Positions 14,456 through 22,963 of a stretch of DNA of 64,000 nucleotides are shown here, one piece after another. How positions within the stretch are numbered: the stretch's first letter is position 1; each line of letters opens with the position of its first letter. Where the stretch lies: contig JAWKKG010000005.1 of NCBI GenBank assembly GCA_041393395.1, forward strand, positions 496,001 to 560,000. The letters run 5' to 3'. The notes below the pieces were generated by a model. The model made no database searches and was not told the DNA's origin. It saw only the letters and a list, made by a program, of their open reading frames with translations. A program made the translations under genes and the position numbers. The DNA comes from JAGQIB01 sp041393395. GTDB taxonomy: Bacteria > ARS69.

Positions 14456-17233
14456 TCAGCGGACCCGCACGACCCGGCGGGTGTCCGTCTTACCCCCCGC
14501 GTCGAGGCGGTAGAAGTACACGCCCGGCGCCACCGGCGCCCCGGCTCCGTTCCGGCCCGTCCAGCGCAACTCGTGCCGCCCGGATTCCGCCGGCCCATCG
14601 AGCAGCCGCGCCACGAGCCGGCCGGACACGTCGTAGATCGCGAGCCGCGCGTCGCCCGGCGCCGGCAGCGAGAACGCGAACGTCGTGCTCTCGCGGAACG
14701 GGTTCGGCCACCCGGCATCCAGTGTGAGTCGCCCACTCTCCCCCGTTCCCGGCAGCACCGCCACGACCGCGGACAGCATCCGCTCCGCGAACTCCGGACG
14801 ATCGATGAAGGGATTGCGATTCCCCTGCAGCGCGTACACGGCGCCGTTCCGGTCGACTTCCTTCAGGCTGACCGGATCCTGCTCGTGCCAGTCCAGGAGC
14901 AGGTTCACGGCCCACGGCAGCAGATCCGCGTGATCCGTCATCGGGCTGGTGGACCAGGCCGCATCCTCGGTGTAGTAGCGCGTCGTCATGTAGAAGTACG
15001 AGCGCGCGAAGTCGCCCTTGTACTCGTCGATGGGCTCGAACACCGTGCCGTTGTAGCCGGGATACGTGCACGGGCCGATCTTCGAGCCGTTCAGCGAGAC
15101 GAAGTTCGGCGCGTCCACCTCGCCGTACGGCCAGCTGCCGCGCTGGTTGTTGACCCAGTTGTCCGTGGGGTACAGCTGGAACAGATCCGAGTCCATCGGC
15201 GACAGGCCGTTGAACCAGCTCTGCGGCCAGGAGTGCTCGCGGTTGTAGCCGGTACCCTCCGTCCCGCCCACGCCGCCCTGATCCACGCCGAACGTGTACA
15301 GGTACGGCGGCGTTCCGCCCGGAATATCCGAGTACATGTCCCACACGAAACCATCGGGACGATCGTCCGTGGTGTAGAACGCGCCCCACGTATCGGCGTA
15401 CGACACCACCGTGTGTCCCGTGATGATCGCGTGCAGCGCCGCGCGCAGTGCCGCTCCGTCCAGGCCCTCGGCCGTGTCGTAGTAGCCGGCGGGCGACGGC
15501 TCGAACGGGAAGTCGATTGTGCCGCCGGCGATCGCGTTCCCGAACAGATCCTCGACCCCATTCGCGGTCACCGTGTGCGCGCCGGTCGCGAGCGGCGTCA
15601 CGGCGAGAGTCACCTGGGCATGGTTCGTGGGGTGACGGGCCGCGGAAAGAACGGTGACGCCGGTGACGCCCCAGTTCGCGGGCACGGCCGCAGACACCGG
15701 ATCGACCGCTTCCGAGAACGTCGCCACCACGAGCGTGTCCACGATCGCGGAAGCGGCGACGAGCTGCGGCGCGAACAGATCCGAGACGAACGCGACGTCG
15801 GCGGGCACGCGCGGTTCGATCTTCGGCGTGCCGCCGGTCACCACCACGCAGCCGGTGACGTCGTAGACGGTGCCGAGCACGGGATCGATCACGTCGGCAC
15901 GGTCGCCCACCGTGCCCGCGCCCGAGCCATCGGTGATCTCCCACTCGCCGAGGGAGACGTTCGCATCGGTGCACTGCCCGGCCGCGAGCGTGGACAGCAC
16001 GCCCTCGTTCGACTCGTCCGCCAGAGTGGCCGCCGTCACCGCGATCGGCGCGGGCACCGTGCCGCCCGACGTCGACGAGAGCACCACCACGCTGTCCAGC
16101 AGCGTCGTGGTCGCGAAGCCGAACGGATCGTTCTCGATGATCCGGCCGCGGACCGTGAGCACGTCGCCGATCGACACGCCCGCCGGCGCCACCCCGCGCG
16201 CCCACAGCCCGTTCCACGCGCCCGCGCCGTCCTGCACCACGAAGATCTCGCCGAAGGAGGCGGTGGCCACGCCGGTCGTCTGCACGCTGAGTCCCGCGTA
16301 CGGGGACGACGTCGTCATCCCCTGCGCCTGCGCGATCGTGATCTCCCACGGCACGTCGTAGCGGAGGAACCCGAGTGTGGTGGAGGCGGGGACGTCGTTC
16401 GTGGCGTGGATCTCGTAGTGGATCGTGGTGCCCTGCGCCTGGGCGGGGATCGGCGTGCTCGTGCGGTACGTGTCCCCCGCGAACGGCGTCATCGGGACGA
16501 CGTTCGTGATCGTGCCCGGCGACGTTCCCCAGTGGCACTCCACCGAGGTGATCGTACCCACCGTGTCCACGACGTCGGCGAGGACGTTCACCGCGGTCGC
16601 CGCCGTGGGCCACGCGGGATCCGTGAGCGCGTTCGTGATCAGCGGCCCCTGCGGCGGCGGCAACGTGGTGTGGGTGCCGGGAGTTCCCTGCCACGGATAG
16701 TCCACCGCGAACGACGACCACTGCAGCGGATCGTACGTCGGGCTCGGCGCGAGGACGTCCGGATTGCGCGTGAGGTCCTCGTTCTCGAACGCGGTACCCG
16801 TGGCCACGATCACGTCCACGAGCACGGCGCCCGGACCGAGCAGCTTCGCCCCGTCTCCCACGCGCCCGTTCCAGGTGCTGTTGTTGTCCGACCAGGTCTC
16901 GGCCGCGAAGTCCACCGGGAAGATCTCGACCGTCGTCGCGTCGCCGGCCACGAGCGCATCGCCCGGCGCGATCGTCCCCGAGAGATTCCACGTGAAGACG
17001 TCCGCGCCGTTGCCGACGGCTACGATGGACCACCCGGTGAGGTCCACCGGCGTCGAGCCCACGTTCGCGATCTCGATGAACCGGTCCGTGAGGTAGTTCA
17101 GGCGGGGGTCGCAGAGTTCGGAGAGGATCACGGACTGGGCGCGGGCGGGAGCGCCGGCGGCGAGAACGCCGAGCACACCGACGGTCGGGAGAATGACGCG
17201 GGTGACCAGCGATCGGGCGAATTCGAAGGACAT
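14456..17233 (-). CDS. Extracellular endonuclease I with lamin-tail domain and sorting module
   Basis: The protein has 925 residues. The signal peptide ends ARA (about 32). An N-terminal lamin-tail domain (about 35-150: SVILSELCDPRLNYLTDRFIEIANVGS) is followed by an Ig-like segment. An OB-fold-type region (about 290-430: LSVQTTGVATASF, DVLTVRGRI) and an Ig-like domain (about 450-570) come next. The catalytic domain (about 585-815) is of the endonuclease I/NucM type, with Tyr663-Asn-Arg-Glu-His667 followed by SWPQSW, DLFQLYPTDNWVNNQRG and QGNRNPFIDRPE; His667 is the expected catalytic base. The final 80 residues form the FlgD-like module. It should degrade extracellular DNA or RNA for phosphate or carbon, anchored or released at the surface. 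The ATG at 17233 follows GAGAGG. Confidence 0.9.
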   Translation of the reverse strand: MSFEFARSLVTRVILPTVGVLGVLAAGAPARAQSVILSELCDPRLNYLTDRFIEIANVGSTPVDLTGWSIVAVGNGADVFTWNLSGTIAPGDALVAGDATTVEIFPVDFAAETWSDNNSTWNGRVGDGAKLLGPGAVLVDVIVATGTAFENEDLTRNPDVLAPSPTYDPLQWSSFAVDYPWQGTPGTHTTLPPPQGPLITNALTDPAWPTAATAVNVLADVVDTVGTITSVECHWGTSPGTITNVVPMTPFAGDTYRTSTPIPAQAQGTTIHYEIHATNDVPASTTLGFLRYDVPWEITIAQAQGMTTSSPYAGLSVQTTGVATASFGEIFVVQDGAGAWNGLWARGVAPAGVSIGDVLTVRGRIIENDPFGFATTTLLDSVVVLSSTSGGTVPAPIAVTAATLADESNEGVLSTLAAGQCTDANVSLGEWEITDGSGAGTVGDRADVIDPVLGTVYDVTGCVVVTGGTPKIEPRVPADVAFVSDLFAPQLVAASAIVDTLVVATFSEAVDPVSAAVPANWGVTGVTVLSAARHPTNHAQVTLAVTPLATGAHTVTANGVEDLFGNAIAGGTIDFPFEPSPAGYYDTAEGLDGAALRAALHAIITGHTVVSYADTWGAFYTTDDRPDGFVWDMYSDIPGGTPPYLYTFGVDQGGVGGTEGTGYNREHSWPQSWFNGLSPMDSDLFQLYPTDNWVNNQRGSWPYGEVDAPNFVSLNGSKIGPCTYPGYNGTVFEPIDEYKGDFARSYFYMTTRYYTEDAAWSTSPMTDHADLLPWAVNLLLDWHEQDPVSLKEVDRNGAVYALQGNRNPFIDRPEFAERMLSAVVAVLPGTGESGRLTLDAGWPNPFRESTTFAFSLPAPGDARLAIYDVSGRLVARLLDGPAESGRHELRWTGRNGAGAPVAPGVYFYRLDAGGKTDTRRVVRVR

Positions 17234-17295
17234 CGGGGCCTCTCCGGGCGAATCGGGTTCGGGATGCGTGGGCCGAACCGGGATCATAAGGGATG

Positions 17296-17327
17296 GCCGG
17301 GCACCCGTTCCCGGGGAAATGTCCGGC
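17296..17327 (-). terminator. Nested hairpin after the 17371 gene
   Basis: GCCGGGCA (17296-17303) pairs with TGTCCGGC (17320-17327) allowing one G-U pair, and CCCG-TTCC-CGGG pairs inside it. It sits between the stop at 17371 and the next start at 17233 on the same strand. Confidence 0.45.
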
Positions 17328-17370
17328 GTCCCACGAGTTGGAAGAGCGGCTCGGCCCGGTGGTCCGTCCC

Positions 17371-18114
17371 TCAGCGAGTCCGGACGACCTTGGCGGCCGC
17401 GACCTCGTCGCCGGTCTCGAGGCGGAGGAAGTACACGCCGGCCGCGAGGTCCGATCGCTCCCACACGACGTCGTGAGGGCCGGCGGACTCCCAGCGGGTC
17501 ACCAGCGTGTCGACCCGGCGCCCCTGCGCGTCGAAGGCGGAAAGGCGCACGAGACCGGGCCGCGGATTCACGTAGCTCACGGTCGTGCGCGCGCGGAACG
17601 GGCTCGGTGCCGCCGCCATCACACTCGAACCGGCCTTCGACGCGACGTCTCCCGCCCCGGTCGGCGCCGCGGGCACGATGCTGCCGCTGACGAACGCTCC
17701 CGTGTGAAAGCCGTTGCCGCCGATCTCGTACGCGCTGGTGGTGAGATCCAGATCCGCTCCGGTCGTGGGAGTCAGTGCGTTGCCGAGGCGGAGGGTGATG
17801 TCCACGCCATCGTCGTGCACGCTGCCGTCCAGCACGATCTCGATCGAGGTCTCGACGTCGATCGTCCAGATCAGATCCGTCTCGTTGTGCACGGTGTAGG
17901 GGATCACGAGCGAGGTGAACTCCCCGGTGCCGGTCAGGAAGCCCGTGTCGTACGTCCAGGTGAACTCCCCGAACATGGTGGGACCCGACTCGAGGACCAC
18001 GTTGTCGAGCACGTAGGTCACGGTATCCGCGGCCGACAGCGAGAACGTCGACCCGACGACGGCGAATGCGGCCCCGGCGAACGAGAGCGAACGACGGACG
18101 AGTTTCGAGCTCAC
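17371..18114 (-). CDS. Small secreted protein with C-terminal sorting domain
   Basis: The protein has 247 residues. The GTG at 18114 is chosen because GGAGG sits 5 bases upstream and it opens a signal peptide (SSKLVRRSLSFAGAAFAVVGSTFSLSA). The mature N-terminal domain (about 30-150) is beta-rich and full of Thr and Asp (YVLDNVVLESGPTMFGEFTWTYD), without a recognisable family; it resembles PEP-CTERM-type surface domains in style only. The last 85 residues are the FlgD-like module (RLSAFDAQGRRVDTL, VVWERSDL, GVYFLRLETGDE, VVRTR). It lies just downstream of the GH85 gene on the same strand (49 bases), so co-transcription is possible. Confidence 0.78.
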   Translation of the reverse strand: MSSKLVRRSLSFAGAAFAVVGSTFSLSAADTVTYVLDNVVLESGPTMFGEFTWTYDTGFLTGTGEFTSLVIPYTVHNETDLIWTIDVETSIEIVLDGSVHDDGVDITLRLGNALTPTTGADLDLTTSAYEIGGNGFHTGAFVSGSIVPAAPTGAGDVASKAGSSVMAAAPSPFRARTTVSYVNPRPGLVRLSAFDAQGRRVDTLVTRWESAGPHDVVWERSDLAAGVYFLRLETGDEVAAAKVVRTR

Positions 18115-18163
18115 GGCATCCTCCCGGTTGGACTCCTGGACTCCCGATGAACCAGTCGACCGC

Positions 18164-21100
18164 TCAGCGCAGTCGCAACACCTTTCGTACTTCCCGCTCC
18201 CCGGCGGCCTCGATCCGAACGAAGTAGACGCCCGGCGCGAGCGGAAGACCGTCCCGCGATCGACCGTCCCACTGCACGGCGTAGCGGCCGGCGGGCTGGA
18301 GTCGGCGGACGAGATCGCGCACGCGACGGCCGGCGACATCGTACACCGTGAGCGAAACGTCGGCGTCGGTCGGCAGCGCGTACTCCAGACGCGTGGCCTC
18401 CGTGAACGGGTTCGGGTGGGCGGGCGCGAGCCAGAGGCGCGTGACGTCGCCGGGCAGACTCCCCGCGCCGGTCGCGGGCTCCCAGGCGGCGAGCGCGCGC
18501 ACTTCGTTCTGACACAGGGCGCGGCCGTAGATCCGCAGGTCGTCGATGTTCCCGTTCCAGAAGGACGGCAGCGTGTTGTTCGGCGCGGTGCCGGCTCCGT
18601 TCGTCTTGACGCCGACACCCAGCGCCGGGCGCGTGGTGAGCAGCGTGCCGTCGTACGGCGCGTGATCGACCTCGAAGCCGTTCCGGTACAGCCGCACGAC
18701 TTCGCCGTCGCAGACGAGCGCGACGTGCTGCCACTCCCCGAGCGGGAGCGGCGTGCCCTCGCGCACCCCGACCGTGGTCTCGTTCGACTGGGCGACGAAC
18801 GCCTGCAGGTCGCCGTCGTTTTCGTAGAGACCGAGGTGGAACGCGCCGGGACTCAGCGCCCAGTTCTTGGCGATGGATGCCCACTGCGGTCGCGAGTCCG
18901 CGAGCACCCAGGCGGAAACGGTGAGCATGCTGGAGGACTTCGGGTAGTCCGGCACGATCGCGTAGTCGTCGATTCCGTCGAAGAACAACGCACCGCCGTC
19001 CGCGCCGGCGGTCCAGACCGCGCCGGAGATCGCCGCATCGTTGCCCTGGCCGGTCGAGTCGCCGGCGACGGCGCCGAAGCCCTCGTCCATCGGGTACCAC
19101 GCGAGGTCGGGCAGCGGATCGGATGCGGTGTCGCTCACGGTCACCCCGGCGGCGACGCTCTCCGCGCGGCCCGCGTCATCCACGACCGTGAGCACGACGT
19201 CGTAGGTGCCGGAGGTCGTCCACGCGTGCGTGGGCTCGGGACCGGTCCCGGTGTCGCCATCCCCGAAGGTCCAGTCCCAGGACACGATCGTGCCGTCCGG
19301 ATCGAACGAACCCTGGGCGGAAAGCGTGAGCGGCTGTCCGGTGACGGCGCAGTACGGACCGTTCGCGGTGGGACACGGCCACAGGTTGTCGCCGCCGGGT
19401 CCCCAGTAGAGGCTCGTGGTGTCGGCCGCGGCGCGCCCTCCGTCCTGGCCCACGGCCTCGACCTCGATCACGGTGGCGACTTCGCTGGACAGACGCGCGA
19501 TGGACGGAACGAACAGCGCGGTGCCGCAGGTGCCGCCGATCCAGCTGCGACCACCGCCCGGATTGCGGCGGTACACGTCGTAGACCCGCACGGGATCCGG
19601 CGATGCGGTCCAGCGCAAACGCGCGCTCGCGTGCGTGGCGTCGAGCTGCGCGGCCGCCTCCACGTACGCGCCGGACGCGGAGGCGGGAATCCCGGCCGGG
19701 CCATCGCGCAGCGCGAGCCGTCCGACCCGGATCTCGTACCCGGGCTCCGACACCGGCGACGTGAACCGGAGCGAGATCACGGACACCGTCTGCCCCGCGT
19801 AGGCGGACAGATCGAGCGTCGCGGTGTTCCATCCCGCGCTCGCTCCCGTCCCCACCGGCACGAACGTGAAGCTCGAGGGATTCGTGTCGAACGCGAGCCC
19901 GACCTCGAGTCGACTCTCCACGCCGGCCACCCCGCGCCGGAACGCGACCTCGATCTCGGCCTGCGCCGGCAGCGTGAGGTCGGCCTTGAAGAGCTTCAGG
20001 TTCGTCTCGTTCGCGGGCGAAAGGTCGCCCGAGACCCGGAGGCAGCTGCCGCCGACGAACGCGTCGGTCCAGTCGAGCTCGGGCGCGAGCGGCGTTCCGG
20101 CACTTTCCGCGAGCCAGCGCCACGTGGGCATCACGTCCTGCAGGCCACGCTGGTTCCAGTCGCCCAGGTGCAGGACCTCACCGTCGATCGCGTACAGATG
20201 ACCCTGCCCCGTGTTGAAGTCCGTCACGAACGGGACGTCGTTCACGGAGGACCGCGCGGGAACGTAGTGCGCGATTCCCTTCCAGTCGTCGAGGGTGGTC
20301 GTGTCCGAGGGATCCCCGTTCTCGCCCACCCAGAAACGGTTCGCGCGCGCGAGGTAGTCCGCGTGGTCCACGGAGCTCGAGTACGGCCACTCCGTGCCGT
20401 AGAACCCGAGCGACGTCACGTGCGGCAGCGCCTCGGGAAAGATCGTGTCCCAGGCGACGTTCCGGTTGTAGCCGAGCCCCTGGACGTCGACGCCGGCGTA
20501 GACCTCGTACGGGTTCCGCCCGAGCGCGATCGCCTGGGCGCGCGAGTCGGCGAGGTTCGTACCGGCGCTCCAGCCGAAGTTCAGGAACATGGAATCGCTG
20601 ACGCGGCCACCGTCCTCCAGGAACATCGCGTTGCGATCGTTCAGCTCGTTCTGCCAGGCGATCGCGCCGTTGTCGATCATCGCGTCGTACCACTGGATCT
20701 GCTGCCCGGGGAGCTTGTTCGCCTGGAAGTACTGCAGGAAGCCCTGCATCTGCAGCGCGAGCGTCGAGTCGCCGCCGGCGGTCTCCTGGTTGATGAACCA
20801 GCCGTCGAATCCGTAGTGATCCGCGACCTCGATCAGCTTGTCCGCCACGGGAAACGTCGCGCCGTTCTGCTGCACGAAATCCTGCACCCACCCGATCTGT
20901 CCGCCGAAGACGTTCGGGGGGAAGAACACGGTCCCCAGGACCGGCACCCCGTTCCGGTGCGCGGAGTCGATGACATCGGCGGTCGGCGCGAGGATCAGAC
21001 CCTCGCCGGCCGAGCCGCCCCAGAACACGAGCAGGTCCACGTACGGCCAGTACCCGAACGCATACGTGTCGAACACCGGCGCGCCGAGCGACGGGTTCCC

Positions 21101-21400
21101 GCTCGTGCTCGGATACATGATCGAGATCGCGGTGACGCCGGCCTCGCCGTCCCGCGCGTGCGGATTCACCTGCGTCGCCGGGTCGGTGAAGCGGTCGGCG
21201 AGCGGGATGCTGCCACGGTTGTACGGGGCGTCGGGATCGGAGGCCGGAGTCCAGTTCAGGAGCTCGTTGGGGAACCAGTACGACGCGTACGGCTGCCCGG
21301 CCGCGCCGCCCGTGGCCGCCCCGGCCGGAGTGATCCGTGCTGCGAGGACGAACAGCAGAGCGGCGAGGGGCCAGACACTACGGGGGCGCGAGGAGATCAC
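18164..21400 (-). CDS. GH85 endo-beta-N-acetylglucosaminidase with PKD, LamG and sorting domains
   Basis: The protein has 1078 residues. The GTG at 21400 has GGAG upstream and opens a signal peptide. The glycoside hydrolase family 85 domain (about 35-400) includes FGYWPYVDLLVFWGG, a TIM-barrel core and GFDGWFINQET, where Asn204 and Glu206 are the oxazoline-assisting Asn and acid/base Glu. Then come a galactose-binding-like domain (about 415-560), a fibronectin-like linker, a PKD domain (about 665-740, WDWTFGDGDTG), a LamG/concanavalin domain (about 760-960) and the FlgD-like module. GH85 enzymes cleave the GlcNAc-GlcNAc bond of N-glycans, so this protein probably deglycosylates external glycoproteins. 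An ATG 18 codons upstream exists but gives a poorer signal peptide. Confidence 0.92.
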   Translation of the reverse strand: MISSRPRSVWPLAALLFVLAARITPAGAATGGAAGQPYASYWFPNELLNWTPASDPDAPYNRGSIPLADRFTDPATQVNPHARDGEAGVTAISIMYPSTSGNPSLGAPVFDTYAFGYWPYVDLLVFWGGSAGEGLILAPTADVIDSAHRNGVPVLGTVFFPPNVFGGQIGWVQDFVQQNGATFPVADKLIEVADHYGFDGWFINQETAGGDSTLALQMQGFLQYFQANKLPGQQIQWYDAMIDNGAIAWQNELNDRNAMFLEDGGRVSDSMFLNFGWSAGTNLADSRAQAIALGRNPYEVYAGVDVQGLGYNRNVAWDTIFPEALPHVTSLGFYGTEWPYSSSVDHADYLARANRFWVGENGDPSDTTTLDDWKGIAHYVPARSSVNDVPFVTDFNTGQGHLYAIDGEVLHLGDWNQRGLQDVMPTWRWLAESAGTPLAPELDWTDAFVGGSCLRVSGDLSPANETNLKLFKADLTLPAQAEIEVAFRRGVAGVESRLEVGLAFDTNPSSFTFVPVGTGASAGWNTATLDLSAYAGQTVSVISLRFTSPVSEPGYEIRVGRLALRDGPAGIPASASGAYVEAAAQLDATHASARLRWTASPDPVRVYDVYRRNPGGGRSWIGGTCGTALFVPSIARLSSEVATVIEVEAVGQDGGRAAADTTSLYWGPGGDNLWPCPTANGPYCAVTGQPLTLSAQGSFDPDGTIVSWDWTFGDGDTGTGPEPTHAWTTSGTYDVVLTVVDDAGRAESVAAGVTVSDTASDPLPDLAWYPMDEGFGAVAGDSTGQGNDAAISGAVWTAGADGGALFFDGIDDYAIVPDYPKSSSMLTVSAWVLADSRPQWASIAKNWALSPGAFHLGLYENDGDLQAFVAQSNETTVGVREGTPLPLGEWQHVALVCDGEVVRLYRNGFEVDHAPYDGTLLTTRPALGVGVKTNGAGTAPNNTLPSFWNGNIDDLRIYGRALCQNEVRALAAWEPATGAGSLPGDVTRLWLAPAHPNPFTEATRLEYALPTDADVSLTVYDVAGRRVRDLVRRLQPAGRYAVQWDGRSRDGLPLAPGVYFVRIEAAGEREVRKVLRLR

Positions 21401-21615
21401 GATGGGGCTCCGGGGGCGGGGGCGGGATGGGTCGGTCCTTTCGGAGTGTAGCATCCGGCCCCGCCCGAAGCGGAATCGGCAGCTCGATGCCCGGGAGAGA
21501 GCCCGGGCCGCGGTCGTCCGGACGGATCCCGTTCGCGTTCGTCGGCGGTAGCGAGACGCCCGTTTCGACGATATATTGTAATCTCCTTGCTCTCACTCCC
21601 TCGAAGGGTGCCCCG

Positions 21616-22839
21616 GTGAAGGCAGCAGTTCGGCGGAACTCACTACGGTCCGGACTCCTTCTCGTCCTCTCGTTCGCCGTGTCCGCGCCGATCGCCTCCG
21701 CCGGCGAGGTTCCGCCGAGCGCGCTCGCCTCCGCTCGACGGATGGATTCGGCGCTCGTCGATTCCAACGCGCAGATGCTCCTGCATCCCCAGATCGCCGC
21801 CGGGCTCCCGTCGCAGCTCACAGCCTTCTACGCCGAGTCCTCCTATCGGACCGTGGGCGTCCTCTTCGGGGACGGAGATCGTTTCAGCCTGGGGCTCGCC
21901 TCGCAGCGGGATCCTGCGCTCGCGAACTCCCCCTTGAGCAGCGTCGGCTACGCGGGACTCCAGGGCCTGCTCGCGGCGCGCTTCGGGCCGGTGCGGGTCG
22001 GTACGTCCTACCGCCGCGGCCGGGTGTCGGACCGCTACTTCGACGAATCCGTGTACATCCACCCCTCGTCGGTCGATCAACGAGCCCGCACGCGGGACTA
22101 CGAACGGGAGACCGACGAGATCGCACTCGGCATCGGGTGGTCGAGCGGCCGGGCCTACGTCGACGCGACGGCGATGCGCTCCAGGTGGCAGCGGTCGGCG
22201 CACTGGATCGAGGAATCGGACTACGTGGTCGAGACCGATACGAGCACGAGACTGGACACGTCCTGGCGATGGGGCGGAGCGCTGCGAGCGGGAGTGCCGG
22301 TCCGTGGAGACTTGCTGGTCGAGATCTTCTGTGCCTTCGCCGATCGTCGCGCGCGGTTCGACGCCTCGCATCTCGTGGCCACGGAACCGGACTTCCGCAC
22401 GGACGAGCCCACGTACGGACACGAATGGAAAGCGCTGGCGAGCATCGGCCGGCTCTATGCCAGCACCTGGCTCGTTCGCCTGCACGGAGGCTACGCGGAT
22501 CGACGGGATCCCGGCATGCCCGGCGGTTCATCCTATGTGAACGCGACACTCGCGCGAGAGGAGCGAGAGACGGTCGGGGTTTCGCTGGAGCGATCCGGCT
22601 GGTGGGGGCTCGAGCTGTATGCGGGCGCCACGACCACCCGCACGCGCGAGCGCCGAGAGCAGCTCGACTTCGGACCGATCTCCGTTCAGCAGTCCGTGGC
22701 TCGCGACGTGTCCGTCGAGAGCTCTTTCGGCTGGGGCGCCTCTCGCACGATCGGGGACTTCGATCTCGCGGCGTACGTTTCCAGTCGGCTCTCGGTCGCG
22801 GATCCCATCGTCTCGCTCGACGCGGCACTCCGCTTCTGA
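21616..22839 (+). CDS. Outer-membrane beta-barrel protein
   Basis: The protein has 407 residues. The GTG at 21616, with GAAGGG upstream, opens a signal peptide (cleavage near SAG, about 30). The mature chain is a run of amphipathic strands ending in aromatic residues (RVGTSYRRGRVSDRY, AYVDATAMRSRW, GLELYAGATTTRTR). It ends in Phe after SLDAALRF, the classical outer-membrane insertion signal. Length and strand count (about 14-16) suit a porin or transport barrel. An AT-rich island (TATATT, 21572-21577) about 40 bases upstream may be its promoter, but no convincing -35 is present. The substrate is unknown. It is divergent from the GH85 gene and convergent with the FG-GAP gene; it could import the glycans GH85 releases, which is an inference from position. 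Confidence 0.78.
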   Translation: MKAAVRRNSLRSGLLLVLSFAVSAPIASAGEVPPSALASARRMDSALVDSNAQMLLHPQIAAGLPSQLTAFYAESSYRTVGVLFGDGDRFSLGLASQRDPALANSPLSSVGYAGLQGLLAARFGPVRVGTSYRRGRVSDRYFDESVYIHPSSVDQRARTRDYERETDEIALGIGWSSGRAYVDATAMRSRWQRSAHWIEESDYVVETDTSTRLDTSWRWGGALRAGVPVRGDLLVEIFCAFADRRARFDASHLVATEPDFRTDEPTYGHEWKALASIGRLYASTWLVRLHGGYADRRDPGMPGGSSYVNATLAREERETVGVSLERSGWWGLELYAGATTTRTRERREQLDFGPISVQQSVARDVSVESSFGWGASRTIGDFDLAAYVSSRLSVADPIVSLDAALRF

Positions 22840-22908
22840 ACCGGTCGATTCCCGCGTCGACTGGGGGATCCGCCGCCGCGCGTCCTGGCCGGATGGCCAC
22901 CACACCAC

Positions 22909-22938
22909 GGGGCGAACGAACCGACGTCCGTTCGCCCC
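22909..22938. terminator. Bidirectional hairpin between convergent genes
   Basis: A perfect 10-bp stem, GGGGCGAACG (22909-22918) with CGTTCGCCCC (22929-22938), and a 10-base loop. It sits between the stops at 22839 (+) and 22964 (-). No T-run. Confidence 0.65.
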
Positions 22939-22963
22939 GGGTCGTGCTCCGGTGTTCAGGAAA

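Noticed and set aside
14039..17476. 1145-residue open frame on the plus strand
   Set aside because: It lies antisense to the endonuclease gene, is Arg/His-rich, has no domain or signal and follows from high GC; the minus-strand protein has clear domains.
18128..21451. 1107-residue open frame on the plus strand
   Set aside because: Antisense shadow of the GH85 gene with low-complexity Arg/Val/Gly composition.
21572..21577. TATATT as promoter of the outer-membrane barrel gene
   Set aside because: No -35 element at 16-18 bases; kept only as a remark in the gene entry.
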